Shown here: positions 1 to 7,414 of the stretch, piece after piece
Layout of the letters: each line of letters starts with the position of its first letter
Position numbering within the stretch: position 1 is the first letter of the stretch
Origin: Ruania halotolerans
GTDB lineage: Bacteria > Actinomycetota > Actinomycetes > Actinomycetales > Beutenbergiaceae
Direction: 5' to 3'
DNA length: 64,000 nt
NCBI RefSeq assembly: GCF_021049285.1
Contig: NZ_CP088017.1
Location: forward strand, 3,297,380 to 3,361,379
Program-made: the position numbers and the translations under genes
The notes under the pieces: generated by a model
Told to the model about the DNA's origin: nothing
The model's input: only the letters and a program-made list of their open reading frames with translations
Databases searched by the model: none

Positions 1-446
1 CGCGACTCGGGCGTGGTGATCGGGTCGAGACACTCCTGCGCCTGCTGTTCCGCGACGCCGAGGCGCTGACCGGACCGTTCGCGGGCGGCCTCTATCCGAA
101 CATGTTCGCCGCACACCCGCCCTTCCAGATCGATGCCAACCTCGGTATGCCTGCTCTGATCGCCGAGGCAATCCTGCAGAGCCACGAGGACATCGAACTC
201 CTCCCCGCCCTCCCACCGTCGCTGCACACCGGGAACGCACGCGGCCTCATCGCGAGGCCCGGTGTGATCGTCGACCTCGCCTGGGCGGGTGGCGCCCTGA
301 CCCACGTGCGGCTGCGTGCCCGGGCAGGTACGGCGCAAGTTCGCATTCGCTGGGGCGGCGCCCTGGTCTCGCGCCTGGTCCCGAGCGAGGGTATCGAGCT
401 GACGGCAGACGACTTCACCAACGAGGGCGCGGGGCAGCGGTCATAA
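1..446 (+). CDS. C-terminal part of a GH95-family glycoside hydrolase (alpha-L-fucosidase-like), 5' truncated
   Basis: The reading frame is open from base 3 to the TAA at 444-446, so the gene enters from the left edge. The visible residues include GGLYPNMF followed by HPPFQIDANLG and later ELLPALP. These match the C-terminal half of GH95 enzymes, which usually read HPPFQIDGNFG and LLPALP. Members of this family remove terminal alpha-L-fucose (some act on L-galactose) from oligosaccharides. The usual Gly after Asp-Ala/Gly-Asn differs slightly, and the catalytic domain lies mostly outside the window. A ROK repressor-type gene begins 3 bases after the stop, as is common for sugar-utilisation loci. 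Family placement is fairly secure; substrate is inferred. Confidence 0.8.
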   Translation, partial: RLGRGDRVETLLRLLFRDAEALTGPFAGGLYPNMFAAHPPFQIDANLGMPALIAEAILQSHEDIELLPALPPSLHTGNARGLIARPGVIVDLAWAGGALTHVRLRARAGTAQVRIRWGGALVSRLVPSEGIELTADDFTNEGAGQRS

Positions 447-458
447 ACTATGGTCGTG
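444..458 (+). promoter_or_regulatory. Candidate leaderless promoter: -10 TAAACT overlapping the upstream stop codon
   Basis: The hexamer TAAACT (444-449) begins with the TAA stop of the GH95 gene. It is followed by six bases (ATGGTC) and then GTG at 456, the third codon of the ROK regulator. This spacing is that of actinobacterial leaderless transcripts. The same arrangement occurs at tsaE/tsaB. Inference only. Confidence 0.4.
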
Positions 459-1604
459 CATCCATCCACGCCGGACCTGCACCGCTGGCCGGCCCTCCCG
501 GACACCGAACGCCGGGTCCTGCTGGAATTGCTGGTGCACGGTTCCTTGCCACGGGTACGGATCGCGGAGCGCCTCGGCCTTTCCCGCACGAGCCTGTCCC
601 GGATCACGCGCGGGTTGATCGAGTCAGGTCTGATCACCGAGGGCCCATCGCTCGCCCTGGGTGGGCGGGGCAGGCCGGCCGAGTCACTGCACCTTCGTAG
701 CGACGCCGCCCATTTCGTCGGGATCAAGCTGACCGCCGAGACGATGTACCTCGTCGTGACCGACTTACTTGCGCAGCCGGTGCTGGAGACATCGATGGCG
801 CTGCACTCCCGCGACGTCGGCGAGGTGGTCGCCCTGATCGCCTCGTCCATCCGGTCGCTCGGCCCTGATCTGGCCGACGTCGCCGCCGTCGGGATCGCCG
901 TGGCGGGGGACGTCACCTCGTCGCCGCAAGGGAGCATTCTGCACCAATCCAACTTCCTCGGCTGGGACGCCGTGGCCCTGGGACCACTGGTGAGCGAGGC
1001 GACCTCACTGCACGCCACAGTCGTCAACGATGTGCATGCGTTGACGGGTGCGCATCACTGGTTCGGGACCGACGGCAGTCACCGTTCGCTGGTCGTCTTC
1101 GGTGTGGGTGCAGGGATCGGCTCCGGAGTGGTGATAGACGGCACGTTGCACCCTGGCACGCACGGCCGCGCCGGCCGGGTGGGCCACACCCGGATCGGTG
1201 GGCGCGGCCGACGATGCGAGAACGGCCACGTGGACTGCACGCACAGTTTCGTGACCATCCCCGCCATCGAACACAATGCGGGCGTGGGCGCTGGCGAGTA
1301 CACCCGTGCCCTGGCCGATGCGCGCAAGGGCAATGACGAGGCGCTACGCGCCTTCCACGACGCCGCTCGGGCGCTGGGCGCCGTCGTGGCGGAATCGGTC
1401 AACGCCTTCGACCCGGAGGTGGTCGCGATCATGGGGGAAGGCGTCGACATGATCGATCTCGCCCCGGAGGCGATGTATGCAGCGATGGCGGAGTTCCTTG
1501 AGCAAGGAGATGTCGCCGAAGTTGTCGTCGAGCGACCACCGTTTGCGTTTGGTCTCTATGCGCGAGGCGCTGCCGTGGCGGCGATGCGCGAAGTCCTCAG
1601 CTGA
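450..1604 (+). CDS. ROK-family transcriptional regulator (NagC/XylR type)
   Basis: The 384-residue protein starts with a winged helix-turn-helix (about residues 20-64, with the recognition helix around SRTSLSRITRGL). A ROK sugar-kinase-like domain follows: catalytic-type Asp194 in VVNDVHAL, and a glycine-rich GxGAGIGSG segment near 218-226. The ROK zinc motif is altered: Cys256-x-Asn-Gly...Cys263, so the second cysteine of the usual CxCG motif is Asn. ROK regulators repress sugar-catabolic genes and respond to a sugar or sugar phosphate. Here the likely target is the adjacent GH95 locus. Start is ATG 450 if translation is coupled to the upstream gene (3-base gap), or GTG 456 if leaderless. 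No Shine-Dalgarno is visible. Confidence 0.88.
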   Translation: MVVHPSTPDLHRWPALPDTERRVLLELLVHGSLPRVRIAERLGLSRTSLSRITRGLIESGLITEGPSLALGGRGRPAESLHLRSDAAHFVGIKLTAETMYLVVTDLLAQPVLETSMALHSRDVGEVVALIASSIRSLGPDLADVAAVGIAVAGDVTSSPQGSILHQSNFLGWDAVALGPLVSEATSLHATVVNDVHALTGAHHWFGTDGSHRSLVVFGVGAGIGSGVVIDGTLHPGTHGRAGRVGHTRIGGRGRRCENGHVDCTHSFVTIPAIEHNAGVGAGEYTRALADARKGNDEALRAFHDAARALGAVVAESVNAFDPEVVAIMGEGVDMIDLAPEAMYAAMAEFLEQGDVAEVVVERPPFAFGLYARGAAVAAMREVLS

Positions 1605-1618
1605 GCCCTCCCGCCTCC

Positions 1619-3079
1619 TCAGACGCCGAGCGCGGCCTTGAATTGTGCTCGGGTCTGCCCGATCTGCTCCAGGAGCGCCAATTCGTCCTGCCGGGCTCGG
1701 ATGCCGACATGCCCGGTGTGCAGATCCTGACGGGCGTAGGCCAGCGCCACGGCAGCCTTCTGGAACTTCTTCATGGCCGTGGCGGCGGCAGGTCCGCCCC
1801 GTGCTGCCCAGGCCTTCGCCTGACGGCGTCCCTGCAGCGAGGTCAACATCGCGACCTCTTGAGGAACGAGCCACCCCGACGGAACGTACTCGCTGAGCCG
1901 TTGGCCGACGAGCTTCACCTCGTTCTTGCGCAACCACACCAGGATGATCGCCCAGACCACCAGCGGCAGCCAGTTCACGAAGACGAACAACGCGGCGATA
2001 TCCGCGAGCGACTGGGTATAGCTGGCGAAGCCGTTCCACGCGGCATGCAGAGCGATCGCGCCGAGATAGCCGAGCGGCATCAGCCACAGCCAGGCCCACT
2101 TGCTCTTCTGCCGCGAGGCCACACCAAGTGCCACACCGATGCACGCGGTGTAGATCAGGTGCCCGAACGGGGAAGCCAGGCCGCGCATGATGAAGGTGAA
2201 CGCCACGTCGTCTCCCGCGCCCCCCAGGTACTGGATGTTCTCCACGAACGCGAAGGCCGCGGCAATGACGGCGGCGTAGACGATCCCGTCGACCGGCCCG
2301 TTGAACTGGCGCCGGCGGAGCAGGAAGATCAACAGGACGCCGAGCCCCTTCCACCACTCCTCCACCACCGGAGCCCCGAAGATGGCCGGCATGACCTCAG
2401 CGGGCATCGACGGCGCGAGTGCATTGCCGAGGAGTGACCCGATCGGTGCGTTCATCAAACTGGCGAGCCACACCGAGATGCCACCACCCCAGACGAACGC
2501 GGCGGCGAGCAGCAGTCGTGGTTCGGGTTCCCAGCGGTCCACCCAGAGCACCGCAGCGCCGACGATGGCGAGCGGGATGAGGGAGAGAATCGAGGCGACG
2601 ACGATGCTGCCGACTCCCATTCCCATCGCCATCAGTGCCACGATGGATAGCACGCCGAGTGTGCCGAGCGAGAGCAGGATGATCTCGAAGATCACCCGTC
2701 GCTTGCGACGCGGCCGGAATCGACCCGGCTGCGCCCACGGCTGTTGCGCCGCGGGTGCGTACTGGGCCGATGGCGGTGTCACCGCCACTGGTGCCGGTGG
2801 CTGGTGATACTGCGGGCCGGCGCTATAGGAGGACCGTCCAGGGTTGGGAGCCCCGCCGTAGCTCGCCTGATACTGCTGCGGCATGCCCTGCGGTGCCTGC
2901 TGGTGCGGGTACTGACTCTGCTGCGGGTACTGGCTCGGCGGCGCGTACTGACCCTGCTGCGACTGCTGACCCTGCTGCGGGTACTGGCTCGGCGGCGCGT
3001 ACTGACCCTGAGTCGGCGGCGCGACGGGGTGGTATCCCGGTCCTGGCTGGTTCGGCGGTTGATTGGTCACAGCGCGCAC
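1619..3079 (-). CDS. PrsW-family intramembrane metalloprotease with Gln/Tyr/Pro-rich N-terminus
   Basis: The 486-residue protein has a disordered, Q/Y/P-rich first 115 residues, a basic patch (RPRRKRR), then about eight hydrophobic segments. PrsW signatures are present: DRWEPEPR near 181-188, the EE-WWKG motif (Glu240-Glu241), FVENIQYL (Glu280), GHLIY (His307) and HAAWNGF (His345). These are the proposed metal-binding and catalytic residues of the CPBP/PrsW superfamily. PrsW in Bacillus cleaves an anti-sigma factor; the target here is unknown. A soluble tail of about 120 residues follows the last membrane segment. Two GTG starts are possible (3079 or 3070). It converges on the ROK regulator and diverges from the methyltransferase. 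Confidence 0.87.
   Translation of the reverse strand: MRAVTNQPPNQPGPGYHPVAPPTQGQYAPPSQYPQQGQQSQQGQYAPPSQYPQQSQYPHQQAPQGMPQQYQASYGGAPNPGRSSYSAGPQYHQPPAPVAVTPPSAQYAPAAQQPWAQPGRFRPRRKRRVIFEIILLSLGTLGVLSIVALMAMGMGVGSIVVASILSLIPLAIVGAAVLWVDRWEPEPRLLLAAAFVWGGGISVWLASLMNAPIGSLLGNALAPSMPAEVMPAIFGAPVVEEWWKGLGVLLIFLLRRRQFNGPVDGIVYAAVIAAAFAFVENIQYLGGAGDDVAFTFIMRGLASPFGHLIYTACIGVALGVASRQKSKWAWLWLMPLGYLGAIALHAAWNGFASYTQSLADIAALFVFVNWLPLVVWAIILVWLRKNEVKLVGQRLSEYVPSGWLVPQEVAMLTSLQGRRQAKAWAARGGPAAATAMKKFQKAAVALAYARQDLHTGHVGIRARQDELALLEQIGQTRAQFKAALGV
2918..3010 (-). repeat. 39-bp direct repeat inside the PrsW gene encoding a QYAPPSQYPQQ motif
   Basis: Bases 2918-2956 and 2972-3010 are identical 39-mers spaced 54 bases apart (18 codons, in frame). 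They encode the duplicated Gln/Tyr/Pro-rich cytoplasmic tail. Such coding repeats can change copy number by slippage without breaking the frame. Confidence 0.85.
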
Positions 3080-3154
3080 GGTAGCGGCTTTCGCGCGTAC
3101 GAGCGAGGGGCACCGATGGGGTGAGGTACCCGGGGGTCATGACAGGATCGAACG

Positions 3155-4351
3155 GTGGACCGTCGAACACTCGCCCAGCTGCTCTCCCCGGAAGGGTGGA
3201 CCTTGCTCTCCCAGCTGCCCCCGTATGAGGAGCAGCAGGCCCTCCAGCTGGCCGAAGGATTGCGCTCACGCGGATTGGACGCGGGCTTGGTGGCCGGCGC
3301 TCTCACGCAGAGCCGGTTGCGCACGAAAGCCCGAGCTAAGTTCGGCGAGTTCGCGAGCGAGATGCTGTTCACCGACAGCGGACTCGAACAGGCCACCCGC
3401 CTCACAGTGGCCGCCCGGCACGCGCGCCGGTACGCCGACGCCGGGGCCACCCATATCGCCGATCTGGGTTGCGGGCTCGGCGGAGACGCGATGGCCATGG
3501 CCGGGCTCGGACTGCGCGTGCTGGCCGTCGAGCTCGACGAGGAGACAGCGGCGCTGGCCACGGTGAACCTGCGCGCCTTCGACCACGCCCAAGTGCGGCT
3601 CGGAGATGCCACCGCGATCGACCTACGGTCCGAGGGCATCGATGCCGTGTTCGCCGACCCAGCCCGGCGCACCCGGTCCGGTGCCCGTGTATTCGATCCT
3701 CGCGCGTACTCCCCTGACCTGGACACTCTGCTCGGCCTGCGCGAGCAGGTGCCGAACCTCGGCCTCAAGGTCGGCCCCGGCATCCCCTACACCGCCTTGC
3801 CCTCCCAGACGCATGCACAGTGGGTGAGCGTGGACCGCGCCGTGGTGGAGGCAGGCCTGTGGTTCGGCGATCTGGCACCCGAGGGTGCAGGCCGCAGCGC
3901 CCTGCTGCTGACCGGCGGGCAGGAGCACCTCCTCAGCGCCCCCGGCGATGCCGATGCGCGCGCTGCGCAGGCGCCGGTGGGCGATCTGGGCGCGTACCTG
4001 TACGAACCCGATGGTGCCGTGATCCGCGCCGGACTGGTGGCGCGTACGGCCGAGCTGCTCGAGGGCACCCTCGTGGACGAATCGATCGCCTACATCACCA
4101 CACAGACCCTCCAGGACACACCGTTCGCCGTCGGCTATCGGGTGCTGGACTCCTTCGACTTCGGACTGAAGCGGCTCCGTGCCTACCTGCGCACGCGGAA
4201 CGTGGGACGGCTCACGATCAAGAAGCGAGGCACCGCCGTCGTGCCCGATCAGCTGCGCCAGCAGCTGGCGCTGCGTGGGCAGGACGAGGCGACGATCGTG
4301 CTCACCCGGCTGCGAGGCCAACAGAGTGTGCTCGTGGTCGAACCGGTGTAG
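3155..4351 (+). CDS. THUMP-like-domain class I SAM-dependent methyltransferase
   Basis: The 398-residue protein has a Rossmann methyltransferase core. SAM motif I is DLGCGLGGDA (about residues 103-112). The acidic ribose-binding residue lies in VLAVELDEETAA, and a DPARR motif near 166 resembles the catalytic DP(P/A) loop of some nucleic-acid methyltransferases. The C-terminal quarter (lysine/arginine-rich, RNVGRLTIKKRGT) corresponds to the THUMP-like domain that names this actinobacterial family. An RNA substrate is likely but not shown. The GTG at 3155 has CAGGAT six bases upstream and no Shine-Dalgarno, suggesting a leaderless message. It is divergent from prsW and 39 bases upstream of the carboxylate-amine ligase, possibly one transcript. 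Confidence 0.82.
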   Translation: MDRRTLAQLLSPEGWTLLSQLPPYEEQQALQLAEGLRSRGLDAGLVAGALTQSRLRTKARAKFGEFASEMLFTDSGLEQATRLTVAARHARRYADAGATHIADLGCGLGGDAMAMAGLGLRVLAVELDEETAALATVNLRAFDHAQVRLGDATAIDLRSEGIDAVFADPARRTRSGARVFDPRAYSPDLDTLLGLREQVPNLGLKVGPGIPYTALPSQTHAQWVSVDRAVVEAGLWFGDLAPEGAGRSALLLTGGQEHLLSAPGDADARAAQAPVGDLGAYLYEPDGAVIRAGLVARTAELLEGTLVDESIAYITTQTLQDTPFAVGYRVLDSFDFGLKRLRAYLRTRNVGRLTIKKRGTAVVPDQLRQQLALRGQDEATIVLTRLRGQQSVLVVEPV

Positions 4352-4390
4352 CGGGCAGCGCAGGTCTGTCTGCGATGCGAAGATGACCGC

Positions 4391-5542
4391 GTGACGATCG
4401 ACTTCTCCCCTTCGGCGCGCTCCACTCTGGGGATCGAGTGGGAGCTCGCCCTGGTGGACACCGACACCGGGGATCTGCGGCAGGTGGCCCAGACCGTGCT
4501 GGACGCCGTGGCCCCGGCGGACGGCACACAGCACCCGACCATTCGGCAGGAGTTGTTGCTGAACACAGTCGAGATCGTGACCGGGGTGTGCACCGACGTG
4601 CCGGAAGCGATGGCCGATCTGGCCGCCAGCACGGCACTCGTGCGCGAGGTCACCGAGCCGCTGCGGGTGGAGCTGATGTGCGCGGGCACCCATCCGTTCG
4701 GGCACTGGGGTTCGCAGAAGGTCACCGACAAGCAGCGCTACGCCACCCTGATCGATCGCACCCAGTGGTGGGGCCGTCAGATGTTGATCTACGGCGTGCA
4801 CGTACACGTGGGCATCGAGAGCCGGGACAAAGTGCTGCCGATCCTCGGTGCGCTGCTCTCGTACTACCCGCACCTGCTCTCCCTCTCGGCATCGTCGCCG
4901 TTCTGGGATGGGCGGGACACCGGCTACGCCTCCAACCGCGCCCTGCTCTTCCAACAGCTGCCGACGGCGGGACTTCCGTTCACCACGCTGCGCACCTGGG
5001 CGGACCTGGAGCGGTATGTGGACGACATGCTGCTCACCGGCGTGATCGACGACTTCGACGAGGTGCGCTGGGATCTGCGGCCCTCTCCGAAATTCGGCAC
5101 CCTGGAGATGCGCATCTGCGACGGCGTCTCGAACGCGCTGGAGCTCTCGGCGGTCGCGGCACTCACGCACTGCCTGGTGGAGAAGTTCTCCCGGATGATC
5201 GATGCCGGCGAGCCGTTGCCGCAGATGCCCTCGTGGTTCCTGGCCGAGAACAAGTGGCGCTCGGCCCGGTACGGGATGGAGGCGATCATCATCCTGGACG
5301 AGGCAGGCAATGAGGAACTGGTGACCGATGCGCTCGGGGCGGTGCTGGAGGATGTGGCGCCGATCGCCGACGATCTAGGCTGCACGCGGGAACTCATGGG
5401 GGTGCAGGAGATCATCCGCACCGGGGGCTCGGCGGCCCGGCAGCGGGTGATCGCGGCAGCGTCAGCGCCCGGGGACCTGGGGCCGGTGGTGGGGCACCTC
5501 GTGCGGGAGTTTCACGCTGGCCGGCCGCTGGACCCTTCCTAG
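4391..5542 (+). CDS. YbdK/GCS2-family carboxylate-amine ligase (glutamate--cysteine ligase type 2)
   Basis: The 383-residue protein begins with GIEWELALVDTDTGDL, the GCS2 nucleotide/metal-binding segment. It continues with GTHPFGHWG, VHVHVGIES, SPFWDGRDTGYASNRALLF and FGTLEMRICD, all typical of this family of ATP-dependent gamma-glutamyl ligases. Length fits (about 370-390). Members join a carboxylate to an amine; E. coli YbdK has weak glutamate-cysteine ligase activity. In actinobacteria that use mycothiol the physiological product is unclear, so I name only the family. The GTG start at 4391 is preceded by GAAGAT and six bases, again compatible with a leaderless start. Its end is 9 bases from the convergent HAAS gene. 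Confidence 0.87.
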   Translation: MTIDFSPSARSTLGIEWELALVDTDTGDLRQVAQTVLDAVAPADGTQHPTIRQELLLNTVEIVTGVCTDVPEAMADLAASTALVREVTEPLRVELMCAGTHPFGHWGSQKVTDKQRYATLIDRTQWWGRQMLIYGVHVHVGIESRDKVLPILGALLSYYPHLLSLSASSPFWDGRDTGYASNRALLFQQLPTAGLPFTTLRTWADLERYVDDMLLTGVIDDFDEVRWDLRPSPKFGTLEMRICDGVSNALELSAVAALTHCLVEKFSRMIDAGEPLPQMPSWFLAENKWRSARYGMEAIIILDEAGNEELVTDALGAVLEDVAPIADDLGCTRELMGVQEIIRTGGSAARQRVIAAASAPGDLGPVVGHLVREFHAGRPLDPS

Positions 5543-5551
5543 CAGCTCCCC

Positions 5552-6187
5552 CTAGGTAGTCGGCAACTCCCAGCGGGAGGCTCGCCGGACGCCGACCACG
5601 AGCAGGTAGCCGGCGATGGCCAGCGCGAGGACCGCCCCGGCCGGCACGATCACCGCCCAGGCGTTCAGCCCGGCGTCAGGACCGCCGGACGCCCACGTCA
5701 CGATCAGCAGCGCAAGGAGCACCGGTACCAAGCCGAGCGGAATGCCGATCGCACCGAGCGCCTTCTGCCCAGGCTGCCACAGCGGTGACAAGCACAGCAG
5801 GACGATCCCGGCAATGAGCGCGACGACCGGCACGATGAGCGGGGCACCGAGCGCGCCGAGGACGATGCCGAGCAACGCGACCGGGGGCACCCAGCCACGG
5901 CTGAGGGCGGGGCGTTTCGGAGCCGGTCGGTCCGGCCCGGTGTACTCAGCGCCGGAGGTGCTCCGATCAGCCAACGCTGCCTCGGCCACAGCACCTGGGG
6001 CACCGAGCTCGGACAGGATGCGGTCCACGTCGGCCTCGTTCGGTTCACCCTCCAGATCAGCCAGAGAGGTGTCGATGTGTTCGCGGACGGAGTCGAGCAC
6101 CTCGGCGCGCTCTGCCGGTTCCAGGCTGTCGAGAAGGCGAGCGAGGTCGTCCAGGTAGCGGCTGGTGCGATCGGTGGTCGTTGTCAT
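5552..6187 (-). CDS. HAAS-domain membrane protein, second of a tandem paralogous pair
   Basis: The 211-residue protein has an N-terminal HAAS-type helical domain (about 1-75: RYLDDLARLL, LEPAERAEVLDSVREHI, LGAPGAVAEAALA). Four hydrophobic segments follow toward the C-terminus. Proteins of this type are usually co-transcribed with PadR regulators in actinobacteria and Firmicutes; their function is not established. The ATG at 6187 overlaps the stop of the upstream paralogue by 4 bases (6184-6187). A GGAGAGAG Shine-Dalgarno lies within the end of that gene. The first 75 residues are nearly the same as the upstream paralogue, whereas the membrane part differs. An upstream open frame continues past this ATG but is the upstream gene in another frame. 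Confidence 0.78.
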   Translation of the reverse strand: MTTTTDRTSRYLDDLARLLDSLEPAERAEVLDSVREHIDTSLADLEGEPNEADVDRILSELGAPGAVAEAALADRSTSGAEYTGPDRPAPKRPALSRGWVPPVALLGIVLGALGAPLIVPVVALIAGIVLLCLSPLWQPGQKALGAIGIPLGLVPVLLALLIVTWASGGPDAGLNAWAVIVPAGAVLALAIAGYLLVVGVRRASRWELPTT

Positions 6188-6822
6188 GAGTTCTCTCTCC
6201 AGGTGGGACTCGCGGCGGTTGCGCGAGCGTGCTGAGCGGCGCGTCTGCCGCCGCGGATGCCGATCAGAACGAGCACGGCGAGCGCAGCCGGCAGAAGCAC
6301 GAGCCCCGGGATCAGAACCCGGTCCGCTCCGGTGATGATGCCGATCGTGGCCATCGGGAGCCCTATCGACGGGACAAGTGCGCCAATCACTTTTTCCGGT
6401 ACTGTCCACAGACTGGAGCAGATCAGGAGAGCGATCAGCGCGGCCAACGGAAGCCATCCCGCAGGGCTGATCGAGACAAGGCCGACGAGGAACAGCCCGA
6501 CCGTCACGGTGGGCGGAACCCACCGTCGCATCAGCTGCTCCCGCCACGCATCGCCGTACCCTCGAGAAGATGGGAGTACGCTCGGCGCTGGATCTGGCCG
6601 CTCCGCCAACGCCGCCTCCGCGACCGCGCCCGGCGAGCCGAGCCCGGAGAGGATGCGGTTCACGTCCTCGTCAGTGGGCTCGGCCTCCACCTCGGCCAAT
6701 GCGGCGTCGATGTGCTCACGCACGGAGTCCAGCACCTCCGCCCGCTCGGCCGGCTCCAAGGCCGCGAGCAACCGGGCCAGATCATCCTGATAGCGCTGCG
6801 TCCGTTCGATCGCGGATGTCAT
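6184..6822 (-). CDS. HAAS-domain membrane protein, first of a tandem paralogous pair
   Basis: The 212-residue protein has the same layout as its downstream neighbour: an N-terminal HAAS-type domain (RYQDDLARLLAALEPAERAE and the conserved LGSPGAVAEAALAER), then a linker and about four membrane segments. The start ATG at 6822 overlaps the padR stop by 4 bases, and AAGGGGAG just upstream is a good Shine-Dalgarno. The three genes thus form one tightly coupled operon. I infer that the membrane pair is expressed when PadR leaves its operator. The function of the domain (proposed signalling adaptor) is unproven. Confidence 0.78.
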   Translation of the reverse strand: MTSAIERTQRYQDDLARLLAALEPAERAEVLDSVREHIDAALAEVEAEPTDEDVNRILSGLGSPGAVAEAALAERPDPAPSVLPSSRGYGDAWREQLMRRWVPPTVTVGLFLVGLVSISPAGWLPLAALIALLICSSLWTVPEKVIGALVPSIGLPMATIGIITGADRVLIPGLVLLPAALAVLVLIGIRGGRRAAQHARATAASPTWRENS

Positions 6823-7163
6823 GAGCTCCCCTTCCCCAAGGTGGTGTCGACGGCCGTGCGAAACGGCTCCCAAGCCCGGACGAACACGTCCAGGGCACGT
6901 TCGCCGTCGGGTGTGACCGTGTAGTAGCGGCGCGGCGGCCCAGACGTGGACTCTTGCCAGCGAGTCTCGACCATCCCGGACTTGCGCAGCCGGGCGAGCA
7001 GGGGATAGAGCGTGCCCTCCCCGCCGGCGAGCAACCCGTCGTCCGTGAGTTGCCGGGCAATGTCCCGGCCGTACGAGGCCCCACCACGCAGCGACGCGAG
7101 CACACAGTACTCCAGCGCACCGCGCCTCAAGTTCGTGAGGATGCTCTCCTCGCCAGGTACCAT
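6819..7163 (-). CDS. PadR-family transcriptional regulator
   Basis: The 114-residue protein carries the PadR winged helix: NLRRGALEYCVLASLRGGASYGRDIA, then GGEGTLYPLLARLRKSGMV and PPRRYYTVTPDGERAL, which is the beta-wing and start of the dimerisation helix. It is the first gene of a three-gene operon with two HAAS-domain membrane proteins. The ATG at 7163 lies inside a large inverted repeat (7148-7186), and TACCTT is placed seven bases before it. The transcript is probably leaderless and the operator covers the -10 and start codon, a direct form of autorepression. The purine-rich GAGGAG occurs downstream of this ATG, so a later TTG start (7130) cannot be fully excluded. Confidence 0.88.
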   Translation of the reverse strand: MVPGEESILTNLRRGALEYCVLASLRGGASYGRDIARQLTDDGLLAGGEGTLYPLLARLRKSGMVETRWQESTSGPPRRYYTVTPDGERALDVFVRAWEPFRTAVDTTLGKGSS

Positions 7164-7186
7164 GCGTCACAAGGTACCTGGCGAGG
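7148..7186 (-). promoter_or_regulatory. 14-bp perfect inverted repeat, probable PadR operator overlapping the padR start
   Basis: The arms CCTCGCCAGGTACC (7148-7161) and GGTACCTGGCGAGG (7173-7186) are perfectly complementary with an 11-base spacer. The spacer holds part of the padR start codon, and the upstream arm contains the candidate -10 TACCTT. Known PadR regulators bind long inverted repeats over their own promoters, so autoregulation is a strong inference. Confidence 0.75.
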
Positions 7187-7221
7187 CGAAGACACGCAAC
7201 CACTCGGTACCACCGCTCTCC

Positions 7222-7260
7222 GGTGCTGATCTGACGCACTGGGTACATCGGATCAGCACC
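7222..7260 (-). terminator. 10-bp inverted repeat between the GH3 gene and padR, possible terminator
   Basis: GGTGCTGATC (7222-7231) and GATCAGCACC (7251-7260) form a 10-bp stem with a 19-base loop downstream of the GH3 stop (7415). There is no U-run. Alternatively it could be an operator. The remaining bases between 7187 and 7414 show nothing else I recognise. Confidence 0.35.
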
Positions 7261-7414
7261 ACAGTGGGAACGCGCAGCGGCAGGGCCGAATATTCGGCCC
7301 ATTGGGCTCCGGGGGATCACACTTTCGGCCCCTGGAGGGCCTCGGGTCTGCGCGGGGCGGGGTGAGCGGGGTGAGATGACGCAGGGGGCGGCGCAAGATG
7401 ACGAACGACGCCTC

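Noticed and set aside
92-1027. Long open frame (311 codons) on the minus strand opposite the GH95 end and ROK regulator
   Set aside because: Composition is Arg/Ser-rich with no domain, and it overlaps two well-supported genes on the other strand; it is a typical high-GC shadow frame.
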